Source: a virus
Length of the DNA stretch: 23,590 nucleotides
Virus record (IMG/VR): IMGVR_UViG_3300006917_000156
Coordinates: 1 to 23,590 of that record
Strand: one strand, 5' to 3'
Shown one piece after another: positions 1-7,786 of this stretch (position 1 is its first letter; every line of letters starts with the position of its first letter). The notes beneath the pieces are model-generated. The model searched no databases. It worked only from the letters and a program-made list of their open reading frames with translations, and had not been told where the DNA came from. Both the position numbers and the translations under genes were made by a program.

Positions 1-578
1 AAAAACGAACCATTATTGCTTGGTAGCAGTTGAGCGTTGGGTTCGTATTTGATCCGGGTATAGCGCAAATATTCTGCGTAGTCCCTGTAATTTTTGCCAC
101 CACCATCTGGACTGTAATAGCTGACATTGTTCCAGTACGGAGCCATTTGCGTGTCGTTAATCAGCAAATATGGGCGTGATTCAAAAGTCACAGTCACACG
201 ATACTTTTCATAACGCACATAAAAGCTGGGCAAATTGCGCTCAAGCTCGTCATTCAAACTAACAATGCTTATTTCGGCATCATTCGCACCAGCTGCACCA
301 ATGCCGACAACCCGATCAATCTTGCTGGCATAAAGCCAGTTGTATTCAGGATGAGCCAATGGAATTGTCCGAATCAATCGACCGGTCAAATTTCCATTGT
401 CATCTGTTTTTTGAATGACCGCTTTGCCCAGAATTTCAGTTAAAAAAGAATCCAACCCATTCCGAACAACAATGAAATCCATCGAAGCGGAACCGCCATC
501 CATGCCAAACGAAGAAACGGATGGACTGACGGCATCAATGGATTCCCAGAATTTTGTGTAAAGCGTTCCAGCAGCCAT
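1..578 (-). CDS. Distal tail / minor structural protein, 3' end cut by window edge
   Basis: An open frame starts at the ATG at 578 and runs without a stop to base 1, so at least 192 codons are present and the C-terminus is missing. It starts MAAGTLYTKFWESIDAV and continues with a mixed alpha/beta sequence containing many aromatic residues (for example PYWNNVSYYSPDGGG). The ATG overlaps the stop of the tape-measure gene (TAATG), showing translational coupling. The position directly after a tape measure protein suggests a distal-tail or baseplate-hub role, but I recognise no specific domain. Being real is well supported by the long open frame and the coupling; the function is inferred from position only. 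Confidence 0.75.
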   Translation of the reverse strand, partial: MAAGTLYTKFWESIDAVSPSVSSFGMDGGSASMDFIVVRNGLDSFLTEILGKAVIQKTDDNGNLTGRLIRTIPLAHPEYNWLYASKIDRVVGIGAAGANDAEISIVSLNDELERNLPSFYVRYEKYRVTVTFESRPYLLINDTQMAPYWNNVSYYSPDGGGKNYRDYAEYLRYTRIKYEPNAQLLPSNNGSF

Positions 579-1684
579 TAGAATTTACCCCTTCCGGCTT
601 GTCCGATCTGAATGGCTGGAGCTTGGTTTTCACCCTGACGAACCAGCGTTTCAATTCCTTCAGCCATTTTTGCTGTGTTTTCAGCCGTTTTGAATTCGGG
701 CGTATTGACGCTGCTTCCAAAGCTGGCTTCCATCAATTGCCTTCCAAAATCAGCAAACCCGACAAACGATGCGCCTTTTGCAGCAGCGCCACGGGATGCG
801 TCACGCTGAATTCCGGGAACTTTCAAACCGGGGCCGGTCTGTGTCGGTGCGATCATTCGCAGACCTTCAGCAGCTTTTCCAATGAGCCAAGCGAATACGC
901 TGACCACTTTGGCCACAACCGCTGCAAGCAATTTCAACGCTGGGATCAAAAGCGGAACAATGATTTGCATCATTGGTACAGCCAAGGCAAACATTGCTCC
1001 GATCAAATCGGTGATCGGTGGCATCAACATCCCGACCACATCCATCAACGCCGAAAACAACGGCACAAGCGCATCAATGTATTTGAACAAACCTTGGCCT
1101 ATGGTTGTCGCAAGTGTTCCCAGCCATCCAGCTAAAAGCTGGAATTGCGGAGCAAGCGCATTCAGCAAGCCAGAAAAAATGGCAATGACTGGACCAGCTA
1201 TATTCAAAATCGCATCGGCCAATAATTTAAAAGTTGGCATCAACGCTTGAACGACTGGAACCATTGCATCCGCAAAAGTGCGAACCACCGGCACAACAGC
1301 AGCCATGACAGGCACAAACAGTCTGCCAATCACGGCAAACAAATCATCAAACGCTAATTGCAATTGCTCAACAATCGCTGGGTTTAACGCTCCAGCAAAT
1401 TTCTCAGCGACAGCGATAATGCTGCCGAAAGCGTCTCCGACTCCTTCAAAAATTGCAAATGGGGCTTTGGCCAACGAAGCGGTTACAGCAACAAAACTTC
1501 CAGACAACATGGCAACGGTTGTGGCCAATTTGCCAAAAGCGTTTTCCATGCTCAAAAATTTTGATCCAACTTTGGAAGCAGCTGCTCCTAATTTGGAAAG
1601 CGCAGTTGATCCGACAACCGCACTTTGGGCGAGGTTGGAAAATGTCTGCGCCAGTTGCATCATTGCTGCATCACCGGCTGCCAT
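578..1684 (-). CDS. Tail tape measure protein (short)
   Basis: This 368-aa protein is rich in Ala, Leu, Val and Phe, with long amphipathic or hydrophobic helices through residues 50-270 (repeated VVP, LLxxL and GxxxA patterns) and a more polar, Gly/Arg-containing C-terminus. That composition and its place after two tail-assembly chaperones fit a tape measure protein, which sets tail length and passes into the host membrane during DNA entry. It is short for the family. At about 0.15 nm per residue it would specify a tail near 55 nm. Its start overlaps the end of the upstream chaperone gene (1671), and its stop overlaps the next ATG (TAATG). No lysozyme-like or peptidase domain is visible. Confidence 0.75.
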   Translation of the reverse strand: MAAGDAAMMQLAQTFSNLAQSAVVGSTALSKLGAAASKVGSKFLSMENAFGKLATTVAMLSGSFVAVTASLAKAPFAIFEGVGDAFGSIIAVAEKFAGALNPAIVEQLQLAFDDLFAVIGRLFVPVMAAVVPVVRTFADAMVPVVQALMPTFKLLADAILNIAGPVIAIFSGLLNALAPQFQLLAGWLGTLATTIGQGLFKYIDALVPLFSALMDVVGMLMPPITDLIGAMFALAVPMMQIIVPLLIPALKLLAAVVAKVVSVFAWLIGKAAEGLRMIAPTQTGPGLKVPGIQRDASRGAAAKGASFVGFADFGRQLMEASFGSSVNTPEFKTAENTAKMAEGIETLVRQGENQAPAIQIGQAGRGKF

Positions 1685-1925
1685 AAATCATCTCCCTCGC
1701 TTCTTCTTCTGATTTGCCTTGAGCTACCCAAAACCGAACAGCTTGCTGTCTATCCGATTCCCCGTCATCCCATGCGTATGGCAAAGGAATGGCGTTTCCT
1801 TTTTCATCCCGCTTTCTGAAATAAATGCCCAGAATTTGCCTCGGGGTCAGGTCAGCAACTTGCTCCATTGAAAGCAAATATGGCTCATCAATGAGCGTTG
1901 CCACCATCTGTGGCCAATGGGGCAC
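1671..1925 (-). CDS. Tail assembly chaperone, downstream partner (GT/T-like)
   Basis: This 84-aa protein contains LTPRQILGIYFRKRDEKGN at about residues 26-44, a pattern I know from second-frame tail chaperones of siphoviruses. They are commonly expressed by ribosomal frameshifting from the gene before. The apparent start is GTG at 1925, sharing its G with the TAG stop of the preceding gene (TAGTG); an ATG six codons inside (1907) is an alternative. This frame lies in the -1 phase relative to the upstream gene and remains open back through a GGGGAAAA run at 1939-1946, so a lambda G/GT-like fusion is possible. Simple stop-start coupling would explain it equally well. Confidence 0.7.
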   Translation of the reverse strand: MPHWPQMVATLIDEPYLLSMEQVADLTPRQILGIYFRKRDEKGNAIPLPYAWDDGESDRQQAVRFWVAQGKSEEEAREMIYGSR

Positions 1926-2374
1926 TATGTCGCTTCCGTTTTCCCCGCTTCCTCGTTTCCCTCCGTTCTCGGCATGGATTCAAGAATCACTTGATCCATC
2001 ACAATTTTAAGTGCTTCAGCCTCGTTTTGAATCAAATACTTGGCCCGAATCTCATCGACATCTAGCATCAAGCAAGTCAAAGCGATCATGCCGGGAACCG
2101 ATTGCAACGCTCTTTGGCAATCAACCCCACCAAAAGCATAACGGCCAGCAATGATGTCGGACGAAACCGCCGAAATGGCATCTTGAAAAGATGCGCCTAA
2201 AGTGTCCTTATGCTGGATCACCGCTTTCAGGGCACGGGATTCCAACCATTTCTCGAACTGGCCCATTAACGCAAGATTGAGCGGTTTGACTCGATGCGTG
2301 TTGCCGTCCTTGGCAGTAAAAGTAATTCCTTTTGCTTGCGTTCCGATTGTTTCGGAAATCGTCCTCATTGTCAT
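1925..2374 (-). CDS. Tail assembly chaperone, upstream partner (G-like)
   Basis: This 149-aa soluble, mostly helical protein sits between the tail tube candidate and the tape measure gene, the standard place of the G-type chaperone that coats the tape measure during tail assembly. It starts MTMRTISETIGTQAKGITF; the second Met (2368) is an alternative start. The N-terminal part has a beta-type segment (FTAKDGNTHRVKPLN), the rest is helix, and the C-terminal tail is acidic and Lys-rich. The last codons contain a GGGGAAAA run followed by TAG, where the next gene begins. I assign the role from position and general character, not from a sharp motif. Confidence 0.65.
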   Translation of the reverse strand: MTMRTISETIGTQAKGITFTAKDGNTHRVKPLNLALMGQFEKWLESRALKAVIQHKDTLGASFQDAISAVSSDIIAGRYAFGGVDCQRALQSVPGMIALTCLMLDVDEIRAKYLIQNEAEALKIVMDQVILESMPRTEGNEEAGKTEAT

Positions 2375-2389
2375 TTTGAAACTCTATTA

Positions 2390-2887
2390 TCAAGTTTGGG
2401 TAACATCAAAGTCACCTTGCGTATCGGCAGAACAATTCCACCGCATATACCCACGAACATTCTGCTCTATTGAGAATTGCGAAACAATAGCTGGAACGGT
2501 GACAACGCCGGTTGTTCCGTAAATGGCTGAATGCGTCAAAAGAATTCGCACATAATTTCCAACATGAGGCGTTGAAGCTTGAACGGTGCATATTCCAGTC
2601 AATGAAACTTTGCCACGACGAACACCACCGAAGGTGACTTGTCCCGGAGTGCCGAATTCCATGAACCTTCTTTTGTCACCGGGAATGGATGCCATCAATG
2701 GCACAAGCGGGTTCAAGCGAACTTGGTCATAAGGCCAATCCACCTGCCCACCATAAATTGAAATGTTTGTGGTATCGACTGTTGGCGCATCGACAGTCAA
2801 CGAAAAAGAATCCGCCTCAAGCTCCAGCGTTGCGCCGTAGATGAGGCGGGCGTTTCTTCCGTATAGCGAAACCAATGGGGCAGACAT
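2390..2887 (-). CDS. Tail tube-like structural protein
   Basis: This 165-aa protein is beta-rich and begins MSAPLVSLYGRNARLIYG, followed by strand-like segments (ATLELEADSFSLTVDAPTVD and DTTNISIYGG). It ends with a second set of strands (YMRWNCSADTQGDFDVTQT). The opening 'small protein with GRNA-like start then LEAD/TWxL' resembles the 118-aa protein encoded just upstream (2900-3241: MAFYAGKNASIVIGAVAYPMDTWTLD), suggesting both belong to the tail tube or tube-like fold. Position before the chaperones and the tape measure supports a tail tube role. Which of the two is the main tube subunit cannot be decided from the sequence. Confidence 0.6.
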   Translation of the reverse strand: MSAPLVSLYGRNARLIYGATLELEADSFSLTVDAPTVDTTNISIYGGQVDWPYDQVRLNPLVPLMASIPGDKRRFMEFGTPGQVTFGGVRRGKVSLTGICTVQASTPHVGNYVRILLTHSAIYGTTGVVTVPAIVSQFSIEQNVRGYMRWNCSADTQGDFDVTQT

Positions 2888-2899
2888 TCAAGCCCCCGA

Positions 2900-3241
2900 T
2901 CAAGCGGTGATGGAACCCGAAATTTCCAAAGTCGCCTTGTCCTTGACAGCGGTATTTTTCTTAACGCTGGTCAAAAGAATGGTTCGGGTTGCCGTGCCAC
3001 CTCCACCACCGACATCGAAAATGATGGTTCCTGTCAACCCAGCGGTTGGGGTGAGTCCCGTGTAAGGGCCGGACGCTGACATGGTTCCTGCTACGATTCC
3101 TGCGATCAGTTGACGAACTCCACCCGAAGTGAAGTTGGTGCAGTCGATTTCCTCGCAGGTGTCATCCAGCGTCCAAGTGTCCATCGGGTAAGCGACAGCC
3201 CCAATGACGATGCTGGCGTTTTTACCGGCATAGAAAGCCAT
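2900..3241 (-). CDS. Tail tube-like structural protein (small)
   Basis: I choose the ATG at 3241 because GGAGG lies 8 bases in front of it; the open frame extends five codons further to 3256. The product is 113 aa: MAFYAGKNASIVIGAVAYPM, then WTLDDTCEEIDCTNFTSGGVRQLIAG, a pattern common to phage tube-type proteins where a strand is followed by 'D...NF.SGG...'. A Gly-rich turn (DVGGGGGTATRT) and more strands follow, ending in LEISGSITA. This is compatible with the tail tube fold. It may be the major tube protein with the 165-aa neighbour as an accessory, or the reverse. Confidence 0.6.
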   Translation of the reverse strand: MAFYAGKNASIVIGAVAYPMDTWTLDDTCEEIDCTNFTSGGVRQLIAGIVAGTMSASGPYTGLTPTAGLTGTIIFDVGGGGGTATRTILLTSVKKNTAVKDKATLEISGSITA

Positions 3242-3242
3242 G

Positions 3243-3725
3243 TCACGGTCCTCCAATGATTGCGATGTTATAGGTCAGCGTTACTGCGCCTGTGTTTGTA
3301 AGTTTGAGATTGCGAACAGTTGAACTCACAGTTGCAGCCGTTGGTTGGGTGAAACCAAAGCCACCATTTGACGGGATGGTGATGCTCGGGGTTGTTCCAC
3401 CAAAGAACCAAACCAACGGATTGCTTGCACCCGGCTCCAATTTCAATGCAGCGTCTGTTGTCTTCACAACAATCGAATAAACACGAACCATCGAAACCGC
3501 TTGGCCAAGTTGATCCGTGAATGAAAACAAATCAATCGTTGTCGATGCCGAAGCTGCAAGAGTTCCTTGAGCGACATAAATGCTATTCGCTGCTGCTGCG
3601 CCAACAGTCAACGAAGCGTTCAACGAAAGCCCGTCTGGGCCTTGAACGGTGTCTTGATAACCCGTATTGGTTTTCCGCTGCTGCCATGCAGCGGAAATCC
3701 CAATGTTGGCAAAATCTAGTGCCAT
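3243..3725 (-). CDS. Beta-rich virion protein, unknown role
   Basis: This 160-aa protein is dominated by Ala/Ser/Thr/Val strands (for example LAASASTTIDLFSFTDQLGQ and VRNLKLTNTGAVTLTYNIAI) and has no visible catalytic motif. Similar Ser/Thr-rich small beta proteins are common in head-tail and tail regions of phages. The gene starts with ATG at 3725 just past the stop of the 126-aa gene (3729) with a weak GAGG site about 11 bases away, and ends next to the tube-like gene. The function is inferred only from position in the structural block: possibly tail fibre, tail spike attachment or decoration. Confidence 0.6.
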   Translation of the reverse strand: MALDFANIGISAAWQQRKTNTGYQDTVQGPDGLSLNASLTVGAAAANSIYVAQGTLAASASTTIDLFSFTDQLGQAVSMVRVYSIVVKTTDAALKLEPGASNPLVWFFGGTTPSITIPSNGGFGFTQPTAATVSSTVRNLKLTNTGAVTLTYNIAIIGGP

Positions 3726-3728
3726 TTG

Positions 3729-4109
3729 TTACACATCCTCAAGCACATAGACATAAAGGTTCCCGCCGGGGGTGCTGCTCACCGCAAGCGTAGCGCAATC
3801 GCCCGTGATCGGATTGGTTGTTGGAAATCCGTCTTGCCAAATCAACGGCTTGTTTGCGACCAAAGCAAAAGTGTTAACCGTGCTGCCACCGCTGTTTTTA
3901 GTCAGAACAGTCATGGCTGCATCAGCCCACATGACAACAGATTTCACTTGGCTGGCATCAATCGGAAAGATCACCGCAAATGCGCTTGCGCCGGGAGCGA
4001 TAACCACTTCAGCAGCGGATGATCCGTCAGCGGTTTGCGTAGAAGTAAATTGCTGATTCGGGCCACCAGAATTGCTGAAAACAATTCCGATTGAATGATT
4101 GATTGCCAT
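3729..4109 (-). CDS. Beta-rich virion protein, unknown role
   Basis: This 126-aa protein starts MAINHSIGIVFSNSGGPNQQ and is rich in Ala, Ser, Thr and Val strands with few charged residues. It ends GGNLYVYVLEDV. The composition and strand pattern resemble the 160-aa product of the next gene and the 105-aa product at 18548-18865, which also end in '...L.Y.L' strands. All three may share a small beta-sandwich fold, but this is a visual impression. Its start overlaps the stop of the tail terminator candidate at 4109. The role is unknown; it is very likely a virion component. Confidence 0.58.
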   Translation of the reverse strand: MAINHSIGIVFSNSGGPNQQFTSTQTADGSSAAEVVIAPGASAFAVIFPIDASQVKSVVMWADAAMTVLTKNSGGSTVNTFALVANKPLIWQDGFPTTNPITGDCATLAVSSTPGGNLYVYVLEDV

Positions 4110-4549
4110 CAGTTAATCCTCTGTTCAAGGCTAAGGAAACTGCAACGAAATGTTGTCAATTCTACTGTTGATCGGTTCTCTACCTGAATAAATGGCCCAC
4201 CTGAATTTAACTGGGTATCGTAAACAGTTCCAGCACCACCAAGTAACGGCTGATAAATCGCATTGCGAATGGTTTGCCTGAGCGACAAATAACCTTCAAC
4301 CGCAAGGTCTTGATTGCGATCACCGACAAGGTACATCACCACCACAACAGGGTAGATGTAAGTCACATTTTTGTTGAATGTTTCCTGTTCAATGATTTCC
4401 CCGTCTTCGGATGGCGAAATAACAACCATTGGAAACGGGTCGCCTGAAAGCATCACGGGACGCTTGCGAAGCGCAACAGTCGCATTGGTGGAAACAGCGG
4501 TTTCAACCCGTGTTTTCAATGCGCTCAAAATGTCAAAATAAACACTCAT
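4109..4549 (-). CDS. Tail terminator / tail completion-like protein
   Basis: This 146-aa protein begins MSVYFDILSALKTRVETAV, an N-terminal helix typical of tail terminator proteins. It continues with strands around PFPMVVISPSEDGEIIEQETFNK and VTYIYPVVVVMYLVGDRNQD, then a helix (LRQTIRNAIYQPLL) and a final strand set. A helix followed by 'P.VVI....E' and a long central strand is the usual pattern of the gpU/gp17-like terminator ring, which caps the tail tube and joins it to the head. Position between the head-tail connector candidate and the tail tube genes agrees. It overlaps the 151-aa gene before it by 4 bases. Confidence 0.55.
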   Translation of the reverse strand: MSVYFDILSALKTRVETAVSTNATVALRKRPVMLSGDPFPMVVISPSEDGEIIEQETFNKNVTYIYPVVVVMYLVGDRNQDLAVEGYLSLRQTIRNAIYQPLLGGAGTVYDTQLNSGGPFIQVENRSTVELTTFRCSFLSLEQRIN

Positions 4550-5001
4550 GGGGGAGGCAAATCCACTTCTTCCACGGCAGTACCGGCTTGAGCTTCACAC
4601 TCAAGTTGGTATTTGTTGCCCCAAACATCAATGTTCACGGCTGAAATATACCACTTGGTTCCCGATATGTCGGATATGTACCCGTTCAGCTGAGGAACCA
4701 ATGATCTCCAAATAATTTCCCGGGAACCGTCCACAGAAGTTGTTGTGTTCCATGCCAGCAACGCTTGCGGATTAGATTCGGCCACAATCGCATTAGCTGC
4801 ACGAACCGGTGAACGCCAAAGGTTCCACACACAAAAAGTGCGATACCCAAGCGTTCCGTCACCCATGTCGCTTAAAACGGTATCAACGCCTTGTTGCAAA
4901 GCGTAATCGACTGTTCCACCTGTTCCATCGGGATTTGTTAGCGTGACAGTTTGTGTGTTGTCAAACGCCATGAAATCGCCGGAAATGTCGATCGTGGGCA
5001 T
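4546..5001 (-). CDS. Head-tail joining (stopper-like) protein candidate
   Basis: This 151-aa protein begins MPTIDISGDFMAFDNTQTVTLTNPDG and contains beta strands with Trp-rich segments (FCVWNLWRSPVR and EIIWRSLVPQLNGY), ending in a Pro-rich tail. Proteins of this size between the capsid gene and the tail terminator usually close the head or join head to tail, and 'D...TVTL' openings are common among stopper proteins. Its end overlaps the start of the tail terminator candidate (ATGA-type coupling). An alternative start is the Met 11 codons inside (4971). The role is inferred from position; I see no decisive motif. Confidence 0.5.
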   Translation of the reverse strand: MPTIDISGDFMAFDNTQTVTLTNPDGTGGTVDYALQQGVDTVLSDMGDGTLGYRTFCVWNLWRSPVRAANAIVAESNPQALLAWNTTTSVDGSREIIWRSLVPQLNGYISDISGTKWYISAVNIDVWGNKYQLECEAQAGTAVEEVDLPPP

Positions 5002-5011
5002 GGTTCAAACC

Positions 5012-5230
5012 TCAGTAGATTTGCGCCCGTATTTCGACAGGATTCAAAATCTGCGACAGCTTATTCAATTCTTGAATCTGCCTCAAAAGCGATTCACGCC
5101 ATTCGGAGCGTGAAACCGACTGGCCCCCAACCGAATAGCTCGGCTGGGGGCTAATCGAATCCGCAGTCAACGCATTCATCAAATTGGTGCGTTGAGTTGC
5201 AATTGCAGCAATGTCATCAGCAAGCGCCAT
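5012..5230 (-). CDS. Small helical virion-associated protein
   Basis: This 72-aa protein has two predicted helices (ADDIAAIATQRTNLMNAL and SRSEWRESLLRQIQELNKL) joined by a beta-turn-like segment (SYSVGGQSVSRS) and a C-terminal PVEIRAQIY. I have seen the 'YSVGGQSVSRSEW...L...I..L......P.EI' pattern in small proteins between the capsid and head-tail genes of other phages, but without a known function. Its ATG overlaps the stop of the preceding gene (TAATG). It may be part of the connector or an assembly factor. Confidence 0.6.
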   Translation of the reverse strand: MALADDIAAIATQRTNLMNALTADSISPQPSYSVGGQSVSRSEWRESLLRQIQELNKLSQILNPVEIRAQIY

Positions 5231-5472
5231 TAGGATACCCTGTAAGCGTGTTCCGTTGCGATGATGCCCATTGCGTCATTGTAGGACTTGATCGCTTCAG
5301 CTTGGGATTCTGCCTCAATTTCCATATTCGGCAGCGATTCCAACCCGATTGTCCAAATCCTTTTTTCACTCGCCATGAGCGTCTGGGATTCTGCCGGAAC
5401 AGCCGGTGCGAGCTGTTCGCTCGTCACCGGCTGAATCAGGTCAGGGCCAGACTCTTTGCGGGGTCTAGCCAT
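5230..5472 (-). CDS. Small hypothetical protein after major capsid gene
   Basis: This 80-aa protein begins MARPRKESGPDLIQPVTSEQ, a basic and Pro-rich N-terminus followed by a short alpha/beta domain (RIWTIGLESLPNMEIEAESQAEAIKSYNDAMGI). The 'W.I......P...IEA.S.AEAI..YN...GI' pattern is one I associate with small head-region proteins of phages, where an edge strand is followed by a helix, but no function is known to me. It starts 6 bases after the stop of the capsid gene and its stop overlaps the next ATG (TAATG). It is clearly part of the head operon. Confidence 0.6.
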   Translation of the reverse strand: MARPRKESGPDLIQPVTSEQLAPAVPAESQTLMASEKRIWTIGLESLPNMEIEAESQAEAIKSYNDAMGIIATEHAYRVS

Positions 5473-5477
5473 TCAAA

Positions 5478-6644
5478 TTACTCCGATCCAAGAACCACAT
5501 AACGGGGATCACGGACACCGGCGACACCCATCCAGCTGGCTTTGACAGCCAGAGCGATGTCTTGGTTGAACTCCAAGGGGTTCAAAGGAGGCGCTTCGAC
5601 CACGGTCAAAGGCTTCGCTTCACGCCAGACGAACGCCTTCTTGAAGTCGCCCAGATACACACGCAAGTTAGCGTTGGCAGCGGTCACACCGCTGTCGGTC
5701 AACGCCTTCAGAGCGTGAGGACTGGTCATGATTTGGTAATCACGATCCAGCGGGTTGTCGCTGACATTCTGGATCGGCGCACCGCTGGTGGCATAACCCG
5801 GATTGTTACGACGAACTTCGGTTGCGTTGATGATGCTACGAGCTTGGTACTTCGTGGCAGGCATCACCAGCATTTGCTTCGGCTCCACCAGAATGGGGTA
5901 GCCGGTGACGGGATCGACCATGTTCACGAACAGCTGTTCAAGGCTGTTGATCGAGGTCCAATCCGTCAGCGAATAGGTGGTGATCCTGTTGATCCACGCC
6001 CCGCTGGTGAGGTAGGTGTTGTAGCTGGTTCCGTTCCAGCTGTGGTTGTTGGTCACGCCCAGCACGACCTGAAGGATTTTGTATTCCTTGGTCAGAGCGA
6101 GGTAAGTGCCGACAGACCGGGCCGAATCCAGAATCTGGGTGGTCAGGTCGCTGTAAATCGCTTCCATGCTCACCGCACAGATGCGCCCGTGCTTCTCAAC
6201 GCCGGGGTAAGTGATGTACTGACCAGCGAATTGAGTCTGGGGATAGGGTTCGCCTTCCTCCAGCTTTTCGCCAATGTCACGCACATCGGACAGGTAAGGA
6301 ACCTTTTGGGTTCCAAGGTTGCCATTGGTCACCGGGATGGTGGTAGCTAACTGATCGCCAATGAAGCTGGCCAGCTGGTACTTTTCCTTGATTTCGTTGA
6401 CCAACAGCTGACCGGTGATGGCGGTGAACAGCGATGCGGAAACCGCTTCGCTGGACTCCTGCACCCGACTCAGGCGATTCTCAAGAACCGACTGCCATTG
6501 ATGGCCGATGAACGCTTCGGCCATTCGGCGCAGCGAAAAGTCACCAGCGGTGATTTTCTTTTCGGCAAACGCTTCCTTCAAGGTGTTGACAGTAGCTGCC
6601 ACACCGTTCTGCTCACAAACCTGCTTCAGCTTGTACTCAATCAT
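5478..6644 (-). CDS. Major capsid protein (HK97-type fold likely)
   Basis: This 388-aa protein sits after the protease, scaffold and decoration genes, the normal place for the capsid subunit. The N-terminal 100 residues are helical and charged. The body contains segments typical of HK97-type capsids: LASFIGDQLATTIPV, an E-loop-like DVRDIGEKLEEGEPYPQ, then EKHGRICAVSMEAIYSD and PILVEPKQMLVMPATKYQ, the last being the usual P-domain helix-strand unit. A strong AAGGAGG lies 9 bases before the ATG at 6644. Codon choice is distinct from most neighbours (ATC, AAC, ACC, CTG, AAG preferred), fitting very high expression. Size, position and motifs make this one of the safest calls. Confidence 0.88.
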   Translation of the reverse strand: MIEYKLKQVCEQNGVAATVNTLKEAFAEKKITAGDFSLRRMAEAFIGHQWQSVLENRLSRVQESSEAVSASLFTAITGQLLVNEIKEKYQLASFIGDQLATTIPVTNGNLGTQKVPYLSDVRDIGEKLEEGEPYPQTQFAGQYITYPGVEKHGRICAVSMEAIYSDLTTQILDSARSVGTYLALTKEYKILQVVLGVTNNHSWNGTSYNTYLTSGAWINRITTYSLTDWTSINSLEQLFVNMVDPVTGYPILVEPKQMLVMPATKYQARSIINATEVRRNNPGYATSGAPIQNVSDNPLDRDYQIMTSPHALKALTDSGVTAANANLRVYLGDFKKAFVWREAKPLTVVEAPPLNPLEFNQDIALAVKASWMGVAGVRDPRYVVLGSE

Positions 6645-6671
6645 CTCTCAAAACCTCCTTGTGTTGTGGTG

Positions 6672-7154
6672 TTAGGACTGACGAGCGGTCGGGTTCAGAA
6701 CAGACAGAATCTGAATCTTGACCCGGGTGATGGAAGTGCCACGCTCGACAACCCTGCCGATGGCGGTTGCTTCGGTGGAAACCTTGACAACTTTCTGGTC
6801 TTCAAGAGCGTTGCCAGACTGCTTGGCAGCACCCACGAAATCGCCCACTTCGAAAGTTGCGCTGGCGCAATCGAAAGTGAACACGCCACCGGCATCAATG
6901 CGAATCACATTGTCCGTTGCGTTTCCAAAAACACGGGCGAGGTTGGCATCTTTCTGTTGACCAGAAACGCCAAGGGACAACGCTCTGAAATCCGATTGGG
7001 TGGTAGCCAAATCGGTATTCCATGTCGTGTCGCTGGCCTTCACCAAAGTGCCCGAAGACATACCGCACAGATCGCCGACAGCAACAGCTTTAGCGGTTGC
7101 GACAGTCGCAATCGTGGGGTTCGTTCCACCGTACTGGTATTGAGAAACAGGCAT
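6672..7154 (-). CDS. Capsid decoration-like protein (DUF2190-like)
   Basis: I choose the ATG at 7154 (MPVSQYQYGGTNP), since GGTGA at 7160-7164 serves as its ribosome site; the upstream GTG at 7163 is part of that site. The 160-aa product is beta-rich with Gly/Ala/Val repeats: AKAVAVGDLCGMSSG, then VGAAKQSGNAL and AIGRVVERG. This strand pattern, with 'VGD..G' twice, resembles small DUF2190-type or similar decoration proteins placed between scaffold and capsid genes. It probably binds the outside of the capsid. The codon choice is similar to the capsid gene, fitting high expression. Confidence 0.62.
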   Translation of the reverse strand: MPVSQYQYGGTNPTIATVATAKAVAVGDLCGMSSGTLVKASDTTWNTDLATTQSDFRALSLGVSGQQKDANLARVFGNATDNVIRIDAGGVFTFDCASATFEVGDFVGAAKQSGNALEDQKVVKVSTEATAIGRVVERGTSITRVKIQILSVLNPTARQS

Positions 7155-7177
7155 TGAAATCACCCTACCCTTTCGTG

Positions 7178-7786
7178 TTAGGACCGAAGTGCCTTGACCA
7201 GAGAATCGACCGTCAAATCACCATTGGACGCAACTGCCGAAACAGGTTGCTCCCCACGGAAGATCACCCGGCGACGGTCTTCGACCAAGGTCTTCCAACT
7301 CTTTTTGTCGGTTTCGCTAAGAATTCCAAGAAACGCATCGGTGATAGCGTACTTGGGCAAGCTGGCAGATTCGCATAATTTACGAGCTTCGCCCATCAGC
7401 TTTTCACGGCGATCACGGGCACGATACGCATCGACTTCCTCCAGCAATTTTGCAATCGCTGGGTCTTTGCGCCGACGAATGGATTCCTCAGTTTTCAGAG
7501 GCTCCTTTTCGTCCTCGGCTTCTTCCTTTTCCTCATCGCCAAGCTCAAGGGCGACATCTTCGGCTTCGTCCATTGGTTTGTCTTCGCCACCGTCCACTTC
7601 CTCGTCAGCTTCACCGCCGACAAGAGCAAGCAACTTGGCAACCTTTTCTTCAGCACCAAGTGAATCGTCCATGACGATGTCACCGATGTTGTCTTTCAAC
7701 GAATCTTCGTACCCACCATCCATGCCATCATCCTCCAAACGGGGAACAGGTTTTGGAATCACCTTGTCTTCTTCCTTCACGATCAA
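7178..7786 (-). CDS. Capsid scaffolding protein (acidic)
   Basis: This 202-aa protein is highly acidic through residues 18-105, with long Glu/Asp-rich segments (ADEEVDGGEDKPMDEAED and GDEEKEEAEDEKEP). A helical basic part follows (ESIRRRKDPAIAKLLEEVDAYRARDRREKLM), and a C-terminal domain near residues 140-202. Scaffolding proteins of phages are typically acidic, helical and encoded between protease and capsid genes, as here. The C-terminal helix would contact the capsid subunit. Its start overlaps the protease stop (7783). No enzyme motif is visible. Confidence 0.72.
   Translation of the reverse strand: MIVKEEDKVIPKPVPRLEDDGMDGGYEDSLKDNIGDIVMDDSLGAEEKVAKLLALVGGEADEEVDGGEDKPMDEAEDVALELGDEEKEEAEDEKEPLKTEESIRRRKDPAIAKLLEEVDAYRARDRREKLMGEARKLCESASLPKYAITDAFLGILSETDKKSWKTLVEDRRRVIFRGEQPVSAVASNGDLTVDSLVKALRS

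Noticed and set aside
554-1712. Several plus-strand frames opposite the tape measure gene
   Set aside because: All lie antisense to the hydrophobic Ala/Leu-rich gene and have no domain or coupling to neighbours.
5562-6350. Long plus-strand frame (262 aa) opposite the capsid gene
   Set aside because: It is antisense to a strongly supported capsid gene with GC-shifted codon use, which creates open antisense frames. Its His/Val/Arg-rich product shows no recognisable domain and no ribosome site supports it.
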